64,000 bases of DNA from Ceratothoa steindachneri. Taxonomy: Eukaryota > Arthropoda > Malacostraca > Isopoda > Cymothoidae. The translations under genes were made by a program, and so were the position numbers. This document shows positions 12,100 through 23,773 of the stretch, piece after piece (the stretch's first letter is position 1; every line of letters starts with the position of its first letter). The notes under the pieces are model-generated. The model did no database searches, was not told the DNA's origin, and was given only the letters and a program-made list of their open reading frames with translations. The stretch covers positions 140,488,355 to 140,552,354 of the forward strand of contig OZ018324.1 in assembly GCA_963969495.1 (NCBI GenBank), read 5' to 3'.

Positions 12100-14990
12100 A
12101 GTTCTTCTGTTTAATGCAAGGTCGATCAGAAACAAGCTTTTTGAACTTCGTGGCCTTGTAGCGACGGAAGAACCTGAAATGTTAGCCATAACGGAGTCGT
12201 GACTAAAAACTTCAAACCGAGATTTTGAAGGTGAATTCACGATTCCCAGTTACTAACTTTTCCAAAAAGATAGGTCAGACAAAGAGGGTGGCGATGTGAT
12301 GTTGTATCTCAGTAAACACTTAAATCAACGAACTGCAGCATTGTATCGGACCACGAGCTATTAGAAGTTGAGCAAGATATAGGCCCTGCCAGCTACGGGA
12401 CACTGGTGCTTTACAGACCCCGTGCGCAACTCGTTGAAAAGGACAGGGAGCTGTACCGGCTACTGGGTGAACTTGTGTAAGAGAGTGTGTGTATCGCCAT
12501 GGATGATTGCAATAACCAAGTTGAATGAGAAGCCAGAGAACCCTGTAGCAAGAACGCACTACTCCTGGAGTTCACGAACAACGACTTCCTGACTCAATAG
12601 GTGAGAGAGCCGAAAAGAGGCAATAATACCCTCAAATTGGTATTCACGTCTGAGGATGACATCGTTGTGGATCTCTTGGTAGGCAAAGAGCTCAGTGGCA
12701 GTGATCACCGACTAGTCAGATTTATAGTCAAAGTACCCAAGGTAGACTCTGTGACTAGTAAATAGAGGAAACTTGATTTGAGAATAGCAGACTTTGCAGC
12801 TCTTCGTGCTGGATTGACTCAGGTGAGGCTAAAAGTGTGCGAGGATGTAGAAAATTCGTGGAATAGATTTAAACCTACGTTGATGAGTCTTCAATTTCGT
12901 TTCATCCCATTGAAAAGCCTTCATCGCTCTTCCGTTCAACCAAAGTGGTTTAATCAAGATATCGGTCAACTGCCGAGGGAGAAGAGAACGGTTACTGGCA
13001 GTCAAAGATTTCTGGAGACATGAGGAGTAGCGAAGGCTAGCTAGTGGGGTGGAGTCCAGCATAACGGCGGCAAAGCGTGGCGAGGAGCTCCGAGTAGCGA
13101 GACTACAAGAAGAACCCCAAGGAGTTCTTTGTTTATGTAAACAGCTTTAAACCAATTCATATCACGATTGGCCCTCCGGTGAATGAGGATTGGGCATTAA
13201 AGCACTCAGATGCAGAAAATGCTAACCTCCTCAACGTCTACTTCTCTTCAGTGTTTATGAAGAATGTGGTCGCATCCCCTAACCCACAGATTCTTACTCG
13301 GGGGGGAAATTGGACGAAATGGATCTCACCCAGGAAGAAATAGAAAAAAAGATCACTGATCTAAGGACGAATAAGTCCCATGGCCCGGATGAGTTTCGAC
13401 CTAAAGTGTTGAAAGAAGTGCGCGATGAAGTATCACAAAATTTGAGCACAATCTTCAACATGTCAATTGGGAGCAGATGCATTCCAAGAGATTGGCGTGA
13501 ACCGGAGTTGACTTTTATCTTGAAGAAAGGAGACCCTAGCCAGCCGTCGAACTACCGACCCATTAGCTTAACCTCAATAGTCGGTAAACTCATGAGGAGT
13601 ATCATGGTGGGCAAAATGACGTTATATTTAGAGTCCAACTTGCGATTGAGTTCTCAGCACGGGTTTCGAAGGCAACTGTCATGCCTAACGAATCTTCTGG
13701 AAGTCTTCCACTTAGTTTTCATTGAGCATAACCGGAACAAGGCGGTGGATGTTATCTATTTAGAATTTTAAAAATCCTTTGATAAGGTACCACACCGCAG
13801 CCTCCTCCAAGAAAGTGCGTGCCCGGGGCATAGACGGAAACGTAGCAAGTTGGATAGAGAACTGGCTAAGTGGCAGACGGCAACGGGTGGTGCTGAATGA
13901 AAAGGCTTCTAAGTGGGTACCCATTACCAGCGGTGTCCCTCAAGGTTCTGTCCTGAAACAAGTACTGTTCATCATCTACGTCAACGACATGGACGGTGAT
14001 ATTGTTGCGAAGATTTCTAAATTTGCCGATTACACCAAGCTTGGCATGAACGTCGCAAATGAGGAAATACTGCCCGCGTTCAAGATGATCTTCGGAAGAT
14101 TGGGGATTGGTCGGACACGTGGCAAATGCCTCTTAACGTGAACAAATGCAAAGTAATGCCTATCAGCCACCGAAACCCTCGATCTCAGTATATACTTAAG
14201 GGCACTGCTCTTGTATCCACCGACACTGAGAAGGACTTGAGTGTAACTATAACTAATGATCTCAAGTTCTCGAGGCAGTGTATTGAGACGTAAAAGAAAG
14301 CACGAAGGATGCTTGGTTCTATAAAGCGACAGTTGGGATATCGGAACAAGGAGATTATATTCTGTTTGTACAATTTACTTGTCCGACCGCACTTGGAGTA
14401 TGCTGTACAATTTTGGAGTCTTTCTTTTCGAAAGGATATCGCAAGATTGGAACGTGTTTAAGCCAGGGCAACCAAACTGATTTCCTCTATCAGACATAAA
14501 AGTTACGACGATAGTTTAAGGGAATTAGATCTGTTCTCGATGGAGACCCGAAGATTGCGTGGTCAGCTTATAGAAGTATTTAAAATACTTCGAGGCTTCG
14601 ACAATGTAAACTACACTGATATTTTCCAACTTAGTGATGGCAAAACTATAAATCACGGCTACAAACTTTAACTGAAGCATTTCAACCGCAATCTGTGTCG
14701 GTATTTTTTCACATACAGTATCTGTGGTAGCTGAAACGCACTTCCAGTGAAAGTTGTCAACAGCAAATCTGTTTATTATTTCAAGTCAAGACTGGACAAA
14801 GTCTTGATAAGTGGCCGTTTGGGCACGTAAGCAGTTGAGCAGAACTGTGCCTGCTCGACTGCTAGTCTAAAGGTACCCTTTCTGAATGGCCATAAGGTCT
14901 TCTAGGGTACTTCTTATCCTTGTAGCTCTACGTCGGACATTCAAAGCATTGTTCACTAGAGTATGGAGAGTTCCTGAATGAAAGACTCTT
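12100..14990 (+). pseudogene. CR1-type LINE ORF2 (AP endonuclease plus reverse transcriptase), broken
   Basis: Endonuclease part: FFCLMQGRS near 12106, VFTSEDDIVVDLLV and SGSDHRLVRF at 12640-12725 (catalytic Ser-Asp-His). RT part: PRDWREPELTFILKKGDP and NYRPISLTSIVGKLM at 13487-13600, AVDVIYLEF-stop-KSFDKVPHR at 13742-13800 (motif A), SGVPQGSVL at 13930-13957, KFADYTKLG near 14018-14045. The FADD box reads FADY, so the second catalytic Asp is lost. Thumb-like LVRPHLEYAVQFWS at 14378-14420 and LDKVLISGRLGT at 14790-14830 mark the C-terminus. Length is close to a full ORF2, but more than eight stops or frameshifts are visible. 3' UTR runs to about 14990; no clear tail repeat. Confidence 0.88.
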
Positions 14991-14999
14991 GGGGGAAAA

Positions 15000-16085
15000 T
15001 AAAGAAAGACGAAGTTGAAATTTTGTGTACTATACAATTTTAGATCCCATTCTCATTTACGAAAGATCTTTTTTTCTGATTCTAATATAATTTCTTGATG
15101 CATAAATTTGAGAGGAAAATCCAGGATGTTTCATTGTGTAATGCATTTTAATTGTAATCTTACGTTTCATCAAAGAATATTTGACATCCTCAGAAACTTG
15201 ACATTATTATTTACCTATATATTTTATATAGGCGTGTTAGAAAGGAATAGTGGGAGACAGGGCTAAGTCCTAAAATGTAAAGTAAGTATATAATTATTAA
15301 ATTATATGATATATAGATTTGTGCATAAATTTGTTTGTTTATACTAGTATTTTCGGGTCTGATGGATTATTCCTAATCAAAATTGCTTCAGGAGTTTCAA
15401 ATTTAGTTTTGGGGGGAGAGATCTGTAAAGTACTGCAATTGTTTCAAGATGGTCGTCAAATGTGAAATTCTGAAAGCGGTCATGATATGTAGGGGCGGAT
15501 AACAAATGCAAGAAGTTGTACATCTTCTCAATTATATTTCAATTGCTATAGCACGCGACACTTAGTTTCGCTCATTTTCTGGTTAGAAATTTACTTCCTA
15601 ATTATTTTTTTTGTAATATCTCTATTAATTTGAGTAATATTGCTTTTCGCTCGTAAATGTTCTTAAGAATTTTTCTTAGTGATGATTCTCCATTTATAGA
15701 ATTTATTGCGTTCCTTGATTCAAAATAGAAAATTATGTTTTATTTAACTTTTTTTCTTTGTCCTGTTTGTATCGAGATTTAATATTTTTTCGATACTGTT
15801 TCACCAATAGACTGTTTAAATTTGTTATCTAGCCTCCTTTTGATATTTTTAAAATCCTAATTAAATCAGGTCCAGGTTGAACAGGTTTGTATGTGCGGTG
15901 AATTAGTGTTATAATTATGCATAGTTTCTATCTTTTCGAATAGTAGAACTAGAAATTTCTTGTATGTCTCCACCGTAAACATCCTGTCTTAACTTTCCTG
16001 CAATTTTTCTATATAAACGTAATAGTGCCTAAGAAGTGGTAGGTTTTGACGTTGGTTTTTTCATATCTAAGTTAGCTTATATTTG
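15000..16085. other. No gene seen
   Basis: AT-rich sequence without recognisable motifs. It lies between the LINE 3' end and the polymerase fragment. Confidence 0.5.
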
Positions 16086-16089
16086 ATGC

Positions 16090-17540
16090 ACATGAAAGAA
16101 ACTGTGGTGAGCGAAGCCTTTCTCTTGGTAGAAGAGTATATTTCCTTCACGGATTTTCAGCATCAGGAAGAGTAATCTTGTTTCTCTTTCATGGATGGTA
16201 TTGTCATGGGTGTCAAACAGAGGACGGTAATCGAATTTTCTGCAGCAAATAAAAGGTTATTATTCTCTGGGAGTGTGAATTTGAAACCATGATGCAAACC
16301 ATTCCAGGAGAACGTGAAGCAGTTAATAGAATATCCGCCGATGTAGGGAATGGTGTATTGAATGTAGATAGTGCAGGTTTTAGCAGCAGATGTAACCCAT
16401 TTATATTATACAACCCACCCTCCGAAGGTGTAAATATCTATTATTTCGATTTTTGCTCTCTATCTCCCTACAGCATAAAAAAATCTCTATCCCGTAGGAT
16501 CACCTCAACGTTGCCTATATGTGCGAGAAACTCCGTCTACTCAAGAATTCACCGAGGGTGCGGACATATTTTGGTTTAGTGAAAGTTGATGTTCTCTCTC
16601 CTAATGATCTGTATATTCCAGTTCTACTTCAATACATAGATGGTAAACTTACCTTCACACTCCGCAAAACATGCGAACAGCCAAACTCAGGCAAGTGTGC
16701 TCACTCTGAAAAACAACGTATGATTTTCGGAGTGTACACAATCCCAGAACTGAAACTTGCCCTGCAAAAGATTTATAAGATCCGGAAAATTTACGAGTTT
16801 TGGGAGTTCGAAAAGAGAGATGGTTTGTTCGCAGAGTACATATATAAAAACTTTTCTAGAAGAAAAAATAGAACTTTCTGGATTTTCGCGAGACAAGGTT
16901 GGAAAGAAGGAGAAAATGGAATACGTTAAGAGGGCGAATCAGGTTGAGGGGATAAACATCCAAAAAAACAAAATCGAAACGAATCCTGGAAAGTGTTTTA
17001 GAGCAAAGCTTTGTATAAACGGGTAAGGATTTCTTACTTTAAATACTTTTTTCTGCATTGATATACTACATTCAGAGTGTAATTTTTTGAAATATCAACT
17101 CATTGTACAACGAATATGAAGTCAATAATTTCTAAATCTTGAAGGCGATACTCCCACTAATATGATAATAATAATACCAAAAAAATCCAGCCCATTAATC
17201 CCGATCATATTTTCTTCTTTTACAGTCTCTGGGGAAAGGTCGCTCAGATGATTCGCGGTATGAAAACGGTCGTCTATGTTTAGGCCCATGATTTAATCGA
17301 TCTGATCGAAAACGACGATTAAATTTTCAAAGCGATAGATATAGTTGACAAAGCATACATCACGTAAGTTGAGATTTCTGAACATGTAGAAGTTGACTCC
17401 CACGCAACGCAGCTTCCAATTGTAGCATTCAAAACTGCCTGTGCTATGTTCGCAGCTCTGAGATATTTTTATATTTCTCCCGTTGGAGGCGACAATCGAA
17501 TATTCAACGTTGAATGCGGAACTGCTGACTGCGTATAATA
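16090..17540 (+). pseudogene. Polinton/Maverick-type protein-primed DNA polymerase B, broken
   Basis: Family-B polymerase of the kind carried by self-synthesising Polinton elements. In order: FHGWYCHGCQTEDG near 16185 (resembles the family's FHGC.WHGC motif); VIILWECEFETM at 16256-16291; YNPPSEGVNIYYFDFCSLSPY at about 16410-16473, motif A with its catalytic Asp, where the usual SLYP reads SLSP; after a frame change GLVKVDVLSPNDLYIPVL at 16576-16630 and CAHSEKQRMIFGVYT near 16700; IYEFWEF near 16788; then EGINIQKNKIETNPGK near 16948-16993; then CING and, across a 203-bp insert, LWGK. Downstream near 17410-17450 LPIVAFKTACAMF resembles the IAA.TTA.ARL helix before motif C. Motif C (DTDS) is not intact. 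Frame changes and stops make it dead. No Polinton integrase, ATPase or capsid gene was found beside it, so this is an isolated fragment, bordered downstream by a gypsy element. Confidence 0.82.
17023..17225 (+). other. Intron-like insert (GT-AG) within the DNA polymerase B fragment
   Basis: The insert begins GTAAGG and ends with a T-rich tract and ACAG. Excising exactly these 203 bases keeps the frame: the last two bases of the upstream exon (17021-17022) plus the first of the downstream exon (17226) make a Gly codon, and the next codons are Leu-Trp-Gly-Lys, matching the family's WGK motif. Its composition is AT-rich, unlike the flanking coding sequence. Read as a spliceosomal intron by signals and frame only. 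Confidence 0.7.
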
Positions 17541-17544
17541 TGAC

Positions 17545-18350
17545 CACGGATTTTAACCCCACTGAATTTTGCCACGCCCGTATTATACAGAATCCAACAT
17601 TTCGTCAGTTTGGGTATACGCTTCAGAGGCACTCCAATTTCTGGCTCGATTCGTATAAAGTCCCCTACGATTATGAAGCTCTAGTCCACTTCGTACTGAA
17701 AGACCAGCATTTGGCTTTGCTCTCTTTCGAAATTAGATCGTTTGTGAAGGACCCGAGGTATTCCACCTCAAAGAATGCATCTGCGAATCCGATGTATTCG
17801 CAGCGAGCCATAATTGCTACCATAAGGAAGTAAGAAAGGCAAAAAGTGGCAGACCAAAGTTTCCTCCCTGCGATCCAATTAAGTTTGTGAAAGTAACTGG
17901 CCTCTCGAAGCACAGAACCTTCTTTTCTTTTGGACTTCAGGACATCAAACATTTCTCATCAAATCCCACGGCGTCATCCTTCCCCAGGAGGCCTATTGTG
18001 TGCTTCTCGTGCGGTAATGAAGGTCATGTGAGCACCACCTGCCCTCAGAACTATCAATTTTGGTGTAGTTCTGGCAACCAAGTGTACCAAATTAGTGCTA
18101 CCACCGGGCCACCACTGGCGCAAACTGAACCGTCTTCCTCTCCGTCTACCTCTACTGCCACTGGCTACCATGTTAATTTCTTGTTTGAAAAAAGCTCCAC
18201 AAGGGGCATAAAGTTTGAGACCGGAGCAGTAAATGTCTGCCGAGTCTCCATCCTGGTCCGAACTAAAGAGTGTATGTGTATAGTGGTGTCGGACAAGCTA
18301 CTTTCTCCCAGTAACTCCGACCCATGTCAAACTTGCGGTAGTACATGACT
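17545..18350 (+). pseudogene. Ty3/gypsy gag remnant with CCHC zinc knuckle
   Basis: Capsid/nucleocapsid part of a gypsy element. 17670-17740 reads DYEALVHFVLKDQ, resembling the C-terminal helices of capsid. At 18000-18042 CFSCGNEGHVSTTC is an exact CX2CX4HX4C zinc knuckle, which binds genomic RNA during packaging. The following Ser/Thr/Pro-rich stretch and 18185-18300 may be the start of a protease region, but no intact DTG/DSG active site was seen. A stop at 17831 separates capsid from knuckle. It directly precedes the integrase on the same strand. Confidence 0.75.
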
Positions 18351-18529
18351 ACCTGGGGCGTTTAAACCGGTTCCCCAAAGTTAAATGTTTCATTAAGTGT
18401 GCAGACTCTACCCGCTAGGCTCAGGTTGTAGCAGCCTCAATAAAATTTGGCGCTGTCCTGATTGGGCAGTGGCCCCGGGTTTCCTCCACCCCTGTGGCTC
18501 AACCCCTCGTCCCACGATCTCATAAGAAG

Positions 18530-19780
18530 AAGAAAACAGAGACGCTCGCATTTCTTGAAGCCCGCCGCGACTACGAATTTAATAGTGTTATGAATGAGGA
18601 ATTAGCGAAGAATCAAAAAGATTGTGAGTCACTCCGTTCCCTCTAGACTATAGCCCGGAATAAGGTACAAGAATCCACCCATAGAAACGAAGTCATCCCA
18701 TACATCGTGAAGGACGGCCTTTTTACTGCGCTTTCTCAGAAATTAATAGTTCCGAGCCCTATCCCTTATGCATTCCCGACTCCCATGTCCCGCTCATCTT
18801 AAAGCTTCTCCATGACAGTTTATTCTTTCGACACTTCAGCCTCACTAACTCTGCTCAGAGAATTTATAAATATGTTCAATGGTTCAGTGCTGCAGATGAC
18901 ATTTCGAGTTATCGTGCGATATATGTCAGAAGATTGCTGCAAAATGACGTGTCAAACCCGCTCTGCTGCATAAGGGACCCATCATTTTGGAACCCTTCGA
19001 CCTGATTAACCCAATCCAACACCCCGTTCAGTGAAGACCACCACTTTATGCTTACCCTTGTTGATTTTGCTACCCGTTTCCTCGAGGCAGTACCCCTGAA
19101 AAAGATATACAGCATCACCTGCGCTGAGGCCCTCATTTCTATGTTTTCCCGACTCAGAATGCCTAAAGAGGTATTATCAGATCGGGACCGCCAGTTCACC
19201 TTAGAAATAATGGAGTACGTTGGTACACTACTAATGGTTTAACACCTTTATACCACCCCCTATCATCCTGCTTTAAACAGAATTTGTGAAATGCTTAATG
19301 TTATTCTGAAGCCATTCCTGATTAAGCTGTGTGCAGACCACCCCGAGAGTGGCACCGGTACATGCCTGTGGCCTTGTTTGCTTACCGGGAAATCCAGCAC
19401 CGCACCTTGGGATTTGCCTCCTTTGAACTGCTCTGTAGCTGAAACGTCGAGGCCTGATGAAAATAATAACATAACTTTTTTCTAACCAGGAATTGGACCT
19501 AAAATCCAATCATCCTACGCGGACATTATGGACCTTCGGCAATGGTTAGAGAAGTCTGCGGAAATTGCGTTTCAGAACGCTGAGGCAAGCTTAGATAAAT
19601 ACAAGACGTATTTTGAATACAAATCCAAGGAATGGAAATTCAAGCCAGGTGAAGAGGTCTTATTATTATTTCCCACAGAGAGTAATAAACTCCTGAGTTA
19701 ATAGAAGGAGACCTTCCAAGTCATTGAAAAATGCGGCCCCGTTGAATATTTAATCCAAACACCGTCTGTTGAAAATCTAT
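18530..19780 (+). pseudogene. Ty3/gypsy integrase, broken
   Basis: Zinc-binding N-terminal region is faint (about 18650-18930, with LLHDSLF/HFS-like residues after a frame change). The catalytic core reads LTLVDFATRFLEAVPLKK at 19051-19104 (first catalytic Asp in LVDFA), VLSDRDRQFT at 19171-19200 (second Asp), and YTTPYHPALNRICEMLN near 19249-19300 (the third catalytic residue, Glu of CE). A tail reads WKFKPGEEVLLLFPTES at 19633-19683, then ETFQVIEKCGPVEYLI near 19710-19755, the GPY/F module. Stop codons lie at 18643, 19240 and 19699, and frame changes are visible. The integrase would insert the cDNA. It sits upstream of the RT/RNase H segment, the reverse of ordinary gypsy order. Confidence 0.85.
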
Positions 19781-20645
19781 ACCATTTATACATGCTAAAG
19801 AAGTACCAGAGCCGAGCCTACGTCAATAATATTGTGGTAATTGATGAGGAGTCGGCTATAAAAGCAAGCTACCACTTAGATCCTTTAAATGTGGTGCAAG
19901 TTGCTTGTGTGGAACAGGACAGGAAGTATTTCTTGCCCACCTTGCCCAGAGACACCGATTCCAACTCAAGCGACTTGAATATTAACGATCAGCTGCCACC
20001 AGATCTGAAGATTCAGCTGCAGCAGCTACTGAGTCTCTTCAGAGAAGTGATATCAGATATTCCTGGCCGTGCCGCGCAGTTCGAACATAACATTATCTAC
20101 AATTTTACCTGGCTCTCCGCCGCAATGTGGGATTGGCTAAAGAAATAGTCCCCCGAACACCTTGTCTGAACCCCGTTAACTGTCGTTCACTTTAACTAGC
20201 TTAAAGGAAAATTAGCGTCCGCCCCTATTCTCAGGCTTCCCAACCCTAGCACGACTTTCGGTATTAGGACTGACGTGAGTAACGAAGGGAGGAGGTGCAT
20301 CCTACTCCAATATGGTGATAATGGTGAAAGCTTTTCCGTTGCGTACGCAAGCCATTAGCTACTTCCTGGAGAAAAGTATAATGCCGTTATCGAGAAAGAG
20401 CCCTTGCCATCATATGAGTGCTGCAAAAGTAAAGGATGTATCTCCTAGGTAAAGAATTCCTTCGTGGGACCGATTACAAGCCCCTGTCATATTTGCAAAA
20501 TGTGAAGAACAATAATGGTAGCCTTATGCGTTGAAGCCTATTCATCCAAGAATTTCAATTAAGATTGTATATATAAAAGGCTCAGAGAATTGTGTCGCAG
20601 ATAGCCTAAGTAGCAAAATTGCGAGAGCCTACCCCAAGATACTCT
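19781..20645 (+). pseudogene. Ty3/gypsy RT leader and RNase H, RT core deleted
   Basis: Continuing from the integrase tail, LYHLYMLKKYQSRA (19780 region) leads into a linker and LPPDLKIQLQQLLSLFREV near 19995-20050, then DIPGRAAQFEHNI, the segment that normally stands just before the RT palm. The palm is absent: by about 20205-20260 the reading resumes at LASAPILRLPNPS and FGIRTDVSNEG (RNase H, catalytic Asp in TDVS for TDAS), then SYECCKSKG, then YIKGSENCVADSLSSK near 20570-20620. An internal deletion of roughly 250-300 codons is inferred from family length. Frames are broken in RNase H. Confidence 0.8.
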
Positions 20646-20707
20646 AAAGGAAATTTTATAATTTATAAATTTTATGATTGATTTTTTATTTGGGAGGGGG
20701 GCATGTT

Positions 20708-20709
<2 letters not shown>

Positions 20710-20786
<77 letters not shown>
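20710..20786. repeat. (TA)n tract
   Basis: About 38 TA units, starting 65 bp downstream of the last RNase H codons. It lies between the gypsy coding end and the candidate LTR. Confidence 0.97.
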
Positions 20787-20788
<2 letters not shown>

Positions 20789-21205
20789 ATAAAGGTTTCT
20801 GTTCGCAAACTGATAACGATCCTGTAACGATTTGTATTGTCCAGCTCAATTGCTTTCCTTGTAATATATATTTTCCTCTTGTATTTGTTCCTGTAATAAT
20901 TATCTTTTGTGTGTGGGTGTGAGTGTTATTTGCTTAAATAGTTCTAGGTCTTATTTACCTGAGGTAATCGATAATCTGTGTAAAATCAATTTTAGTCCTT
21001 TTAAATCAATACGTTCTCTGTCCTTATCAATTTCCTTATCCCTGGATACTCGTTGTATTTAAATATGCCTTAGCCCTTGAATTCGTTCAAACTTAGTTCA
21101 GGTATCCCCCATGGTATGTTTTCCCCATGAGGTCTGGAAAATTGGGACGCTTAACCCACATCGAGCGATTGTCGGATGTCTCTTTTCCCCTAAAAGTTTA
21201 ATCTT

Positions 21206-22099
21206 AGGAAGAGAGGAGATGTGGGGAATAGAGCTTAATAGCCCTATGTGACCGAGAAGCAATCAGGCAGAGCACCAGTTCGGGCAAAGCAGACAAAAGT
21301 AGTGGAAGCCGTGGGAGACACAAACCACTTCCACTGATAAGACAGAAGTAACAATTCCAAGCGTCTGGGTGCAAGAAGACGCTGTACAACGCTCCTGGCG
21401 TTATCAAGAAACCCCGCTGGGACTCATCTTTATGCCCCGCTAGAGTATTTTGATAAGAAGATCTCCATCCTTGGCCTGAGTCATTTTCGGTGCTAGCCGG
21501 CCATTATATAATACTAGGCTTAGCCAGGAAAAGCCAGTATAGGCCCACCTTTCTGCAGGAGGCAGGTCGTTTTCTCTATTTAGCTCCGTTCCCCTTCTTG
21601 AGATCGAAAGCAAGAATTCTCACCGAAGGAATTTAGTCCCAGTCAATTGGCTATCCTTAGAATAAGTTTTAACCTCTTCCTTCGTAAGTTTCGCCTCGAA
21701 TTTACTCTCCAAGCCTAAACTCCATCGACTACGATTTACTTAATTATTCACCCATCCCCTCTGTCGTCTCTTAAAGCCTTCAACCCCAAGCTAGGCTCCA
21801 GTGGCTAAATTGTTTTTTTCTTGACCAGTCGATCCTGTAGAGTGTTGATTGGTATATTGGCTGAATAGCAGCCCCTTGTAATATCAAGTTTGAGTTTATT
21901 TAATCGCTCCCAGTAATTCATTAATCTTAACCCTGTAAACACTAAGTATCCGTTTGTAACCTTTTCTATTTGTATAAATGTCCTATATCCCTTGTAATTA
22001 TTAAAGATTATTTTGGTACCCTCTGTTTCATAGCCCCAGAGTCCAGAGTCAGGCAGTCTTCTTTATTATACTAACGGCCAATTGCACTCGATTCTGTAC
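21206..22099 (+). repeat. Candidate 3' LTR with polypurine tract
   Basis: A purine run AGGAAGAGAGGAGA (21206-21219) is followed directly by TGTGGGGAATAGAGC at 21220, as a polypurine tract before an LTR starting TG. The block is GC-richer than its flanks, and ATTAAAGATTATTTTGG near 21999 could serve near a polyadenylation site. The 3' boundary (TGTACA at 22094-22099) is a guess. No matching 5' LTR was found upstream of gag, so this may be the LTR of the gypsy element at 17.5-20.6 kb or an unrelated solo LTR. Confidence 0.35.
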
Positions 22100-22730
22100 A
22101 GAAATCCTTCAAACACACTTGAATTGTAAAATGCCATTCCCCTATCCCCCCCCCCCCATTGCCACTGTTCTGCCGCTGCTGGGAGACGATCGAAGGTAAT
22201 TCAATTTTCGTTGAACGCCCACTCCATCTGAATATTTCACTCATATCTATTTTGCACCAATCTGTCACGCCAATAAGATGTACAATACACAGAAAACGGG
22301 GGCTAGCTACCGACCTGTAACGCTATATTCCATTTGAATTATTTCTTGCCTATTTTCCTTTGTCACTTCTTGATCTCTCTGGCTTGCAACAATCCACCGC
22401 CTGATAATTTTTTCCGATTGGATCTCAGAGTCCCGTATTTGATTGCGCCTCACAGAATAAATATCCCTTAACCAGAGCCTTGGTTCAGGATTAAAACTTG
22501 GAATTCTAAATGGAAGAGCACAATTGTGCCCCTTCTCTACTTTTAATATATATATTTATATAGATATATGGATATGAGAAATACACAAAGAAGCTCATCA
22601 GTAGAGCAATAATTTCAAAATTATCAGGATGAAAAGCACAATTCAAGTGATTCGAACTTTATTCAATTAGGTAGATAAAGTTTCAAATTATTTGGATTCC
22701 ACTTTTCTTCTCTCCAGTGGGTTAATTTTC

Positions 22731-22769
<39 letters not shown>

Positions 22770-23008
22770 TATGTTATGCTGCTCATGGCCTCGCTCCATA
22801 ACTAAACTAATGCACATGTGTGCATAAGAGCTTTCATTTTTATGTATACGCTATTTTACCTTTATATATAGGACATTGTATTATTTATCCTGGATTTGCC
22901 TAAGCTAGAAATAGTTTGTGTTGAATTAATATAAGGGAGTTTCGTATTTGTAAAAAACCCATAAACTGCCCTGGCCGTATCGTTGTATATATATGAATAT
23001 AAATTCTT
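22100..23008. other. No gene seen; short simple repeats
   Basis: Contains a C10+ run near 22147-22157 and a (TA)n tract at 22731-22772. Otherwise without recognisable content. Confidence 0.5.
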
Positions 23009-23426
23009 AGGAACAGAGTTTCAAGGGACAGACGCAAAAGCACCATCAATTTCCGCCAAGTAGCTGATTTAGCATCCCCCCCCCTTATAATCCATGCAAG
23101 CCATGACTTGTTCTCACGGACGGCTTCACGCCCAGTTTTTCAAGATTCCTTTATTTCCGCCGGAAATCATGTAATATCGGGTATAAAACATAAGCCCAAC
23201 CAAAGGAGAGCAGGTACCTGTGCAGGAGTCTCTCGACTGGACACCCGTCCGCTGTAATTCCCTAATATAAATTCCTAATTAAATCCAGGTCAGATTTTAG
23301 TCGAGTAACTCTGATTTTAGTGTGAATTACCCTAAGCTTCGAGGGTGACTAAGACTCCCTGCTGAGAAGACCCCGTCTTCTCACACCTCACCTTTCCCGC
23401 GTTCGTACTATCAAAACTCTGTTCCT
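23009..23426. mobile_element. Candidate 418-bp non-autonomous element with 13-bp TIRs
   Basis: AGGAACAGAGTTT at 23009-23021 is the exact reverse complement of 23414-23426. The enclosed sequence is GC-richer than its flanks and includes a TATA-like GGGTATAAAACATAAG at 23178. It contains no ORF of note. A target-site duplication was not identified. It could instead be an LTR fragment. Confidence 0.35.
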
Positions 23427-23770
23427 CGTACCATTGAACCTCCCCAGCTTGTGCCAGTATTATGAGATAGAACCTCATTTAAGCAAGTAAATTTAAGTAG
23501 AAGCCTGCCTCTTTATACCCTCCCGCAAGCATCCAACGGCCCCTTGAGTAATGAGTGCCAAAGGAAAGGTAACGTCAAGTAGGTGACAGTGAAAGAAGCT
23601 GAAATCAGGTACGTCCTACACAGGCAGGATATAGGTGTCCTAATCAACGAGCTACGAGTCTGCAGCTAGAAAAAGCCAGGTACATAGTACCCTAGTGAGG
23701 CAACTACGAGAAGTTGCATCGTAATAAATAGTAACATAGGGGCACAAATACGACGAATGTAGTGTCCCGT

Positions 23771-23773
<3 letters not shown>

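Noticed and set aside
20559..20922. Open frames of Tyr-Ile repeats on both strands across (TA)n tracts here and at the other tracts (1.6, 24.8, 41.9, 55.7, 58.1 and 60.3 kb)
   Set aside because: They are translations of (TA)n microsatellites; no start context, domain or codon signal supports them.
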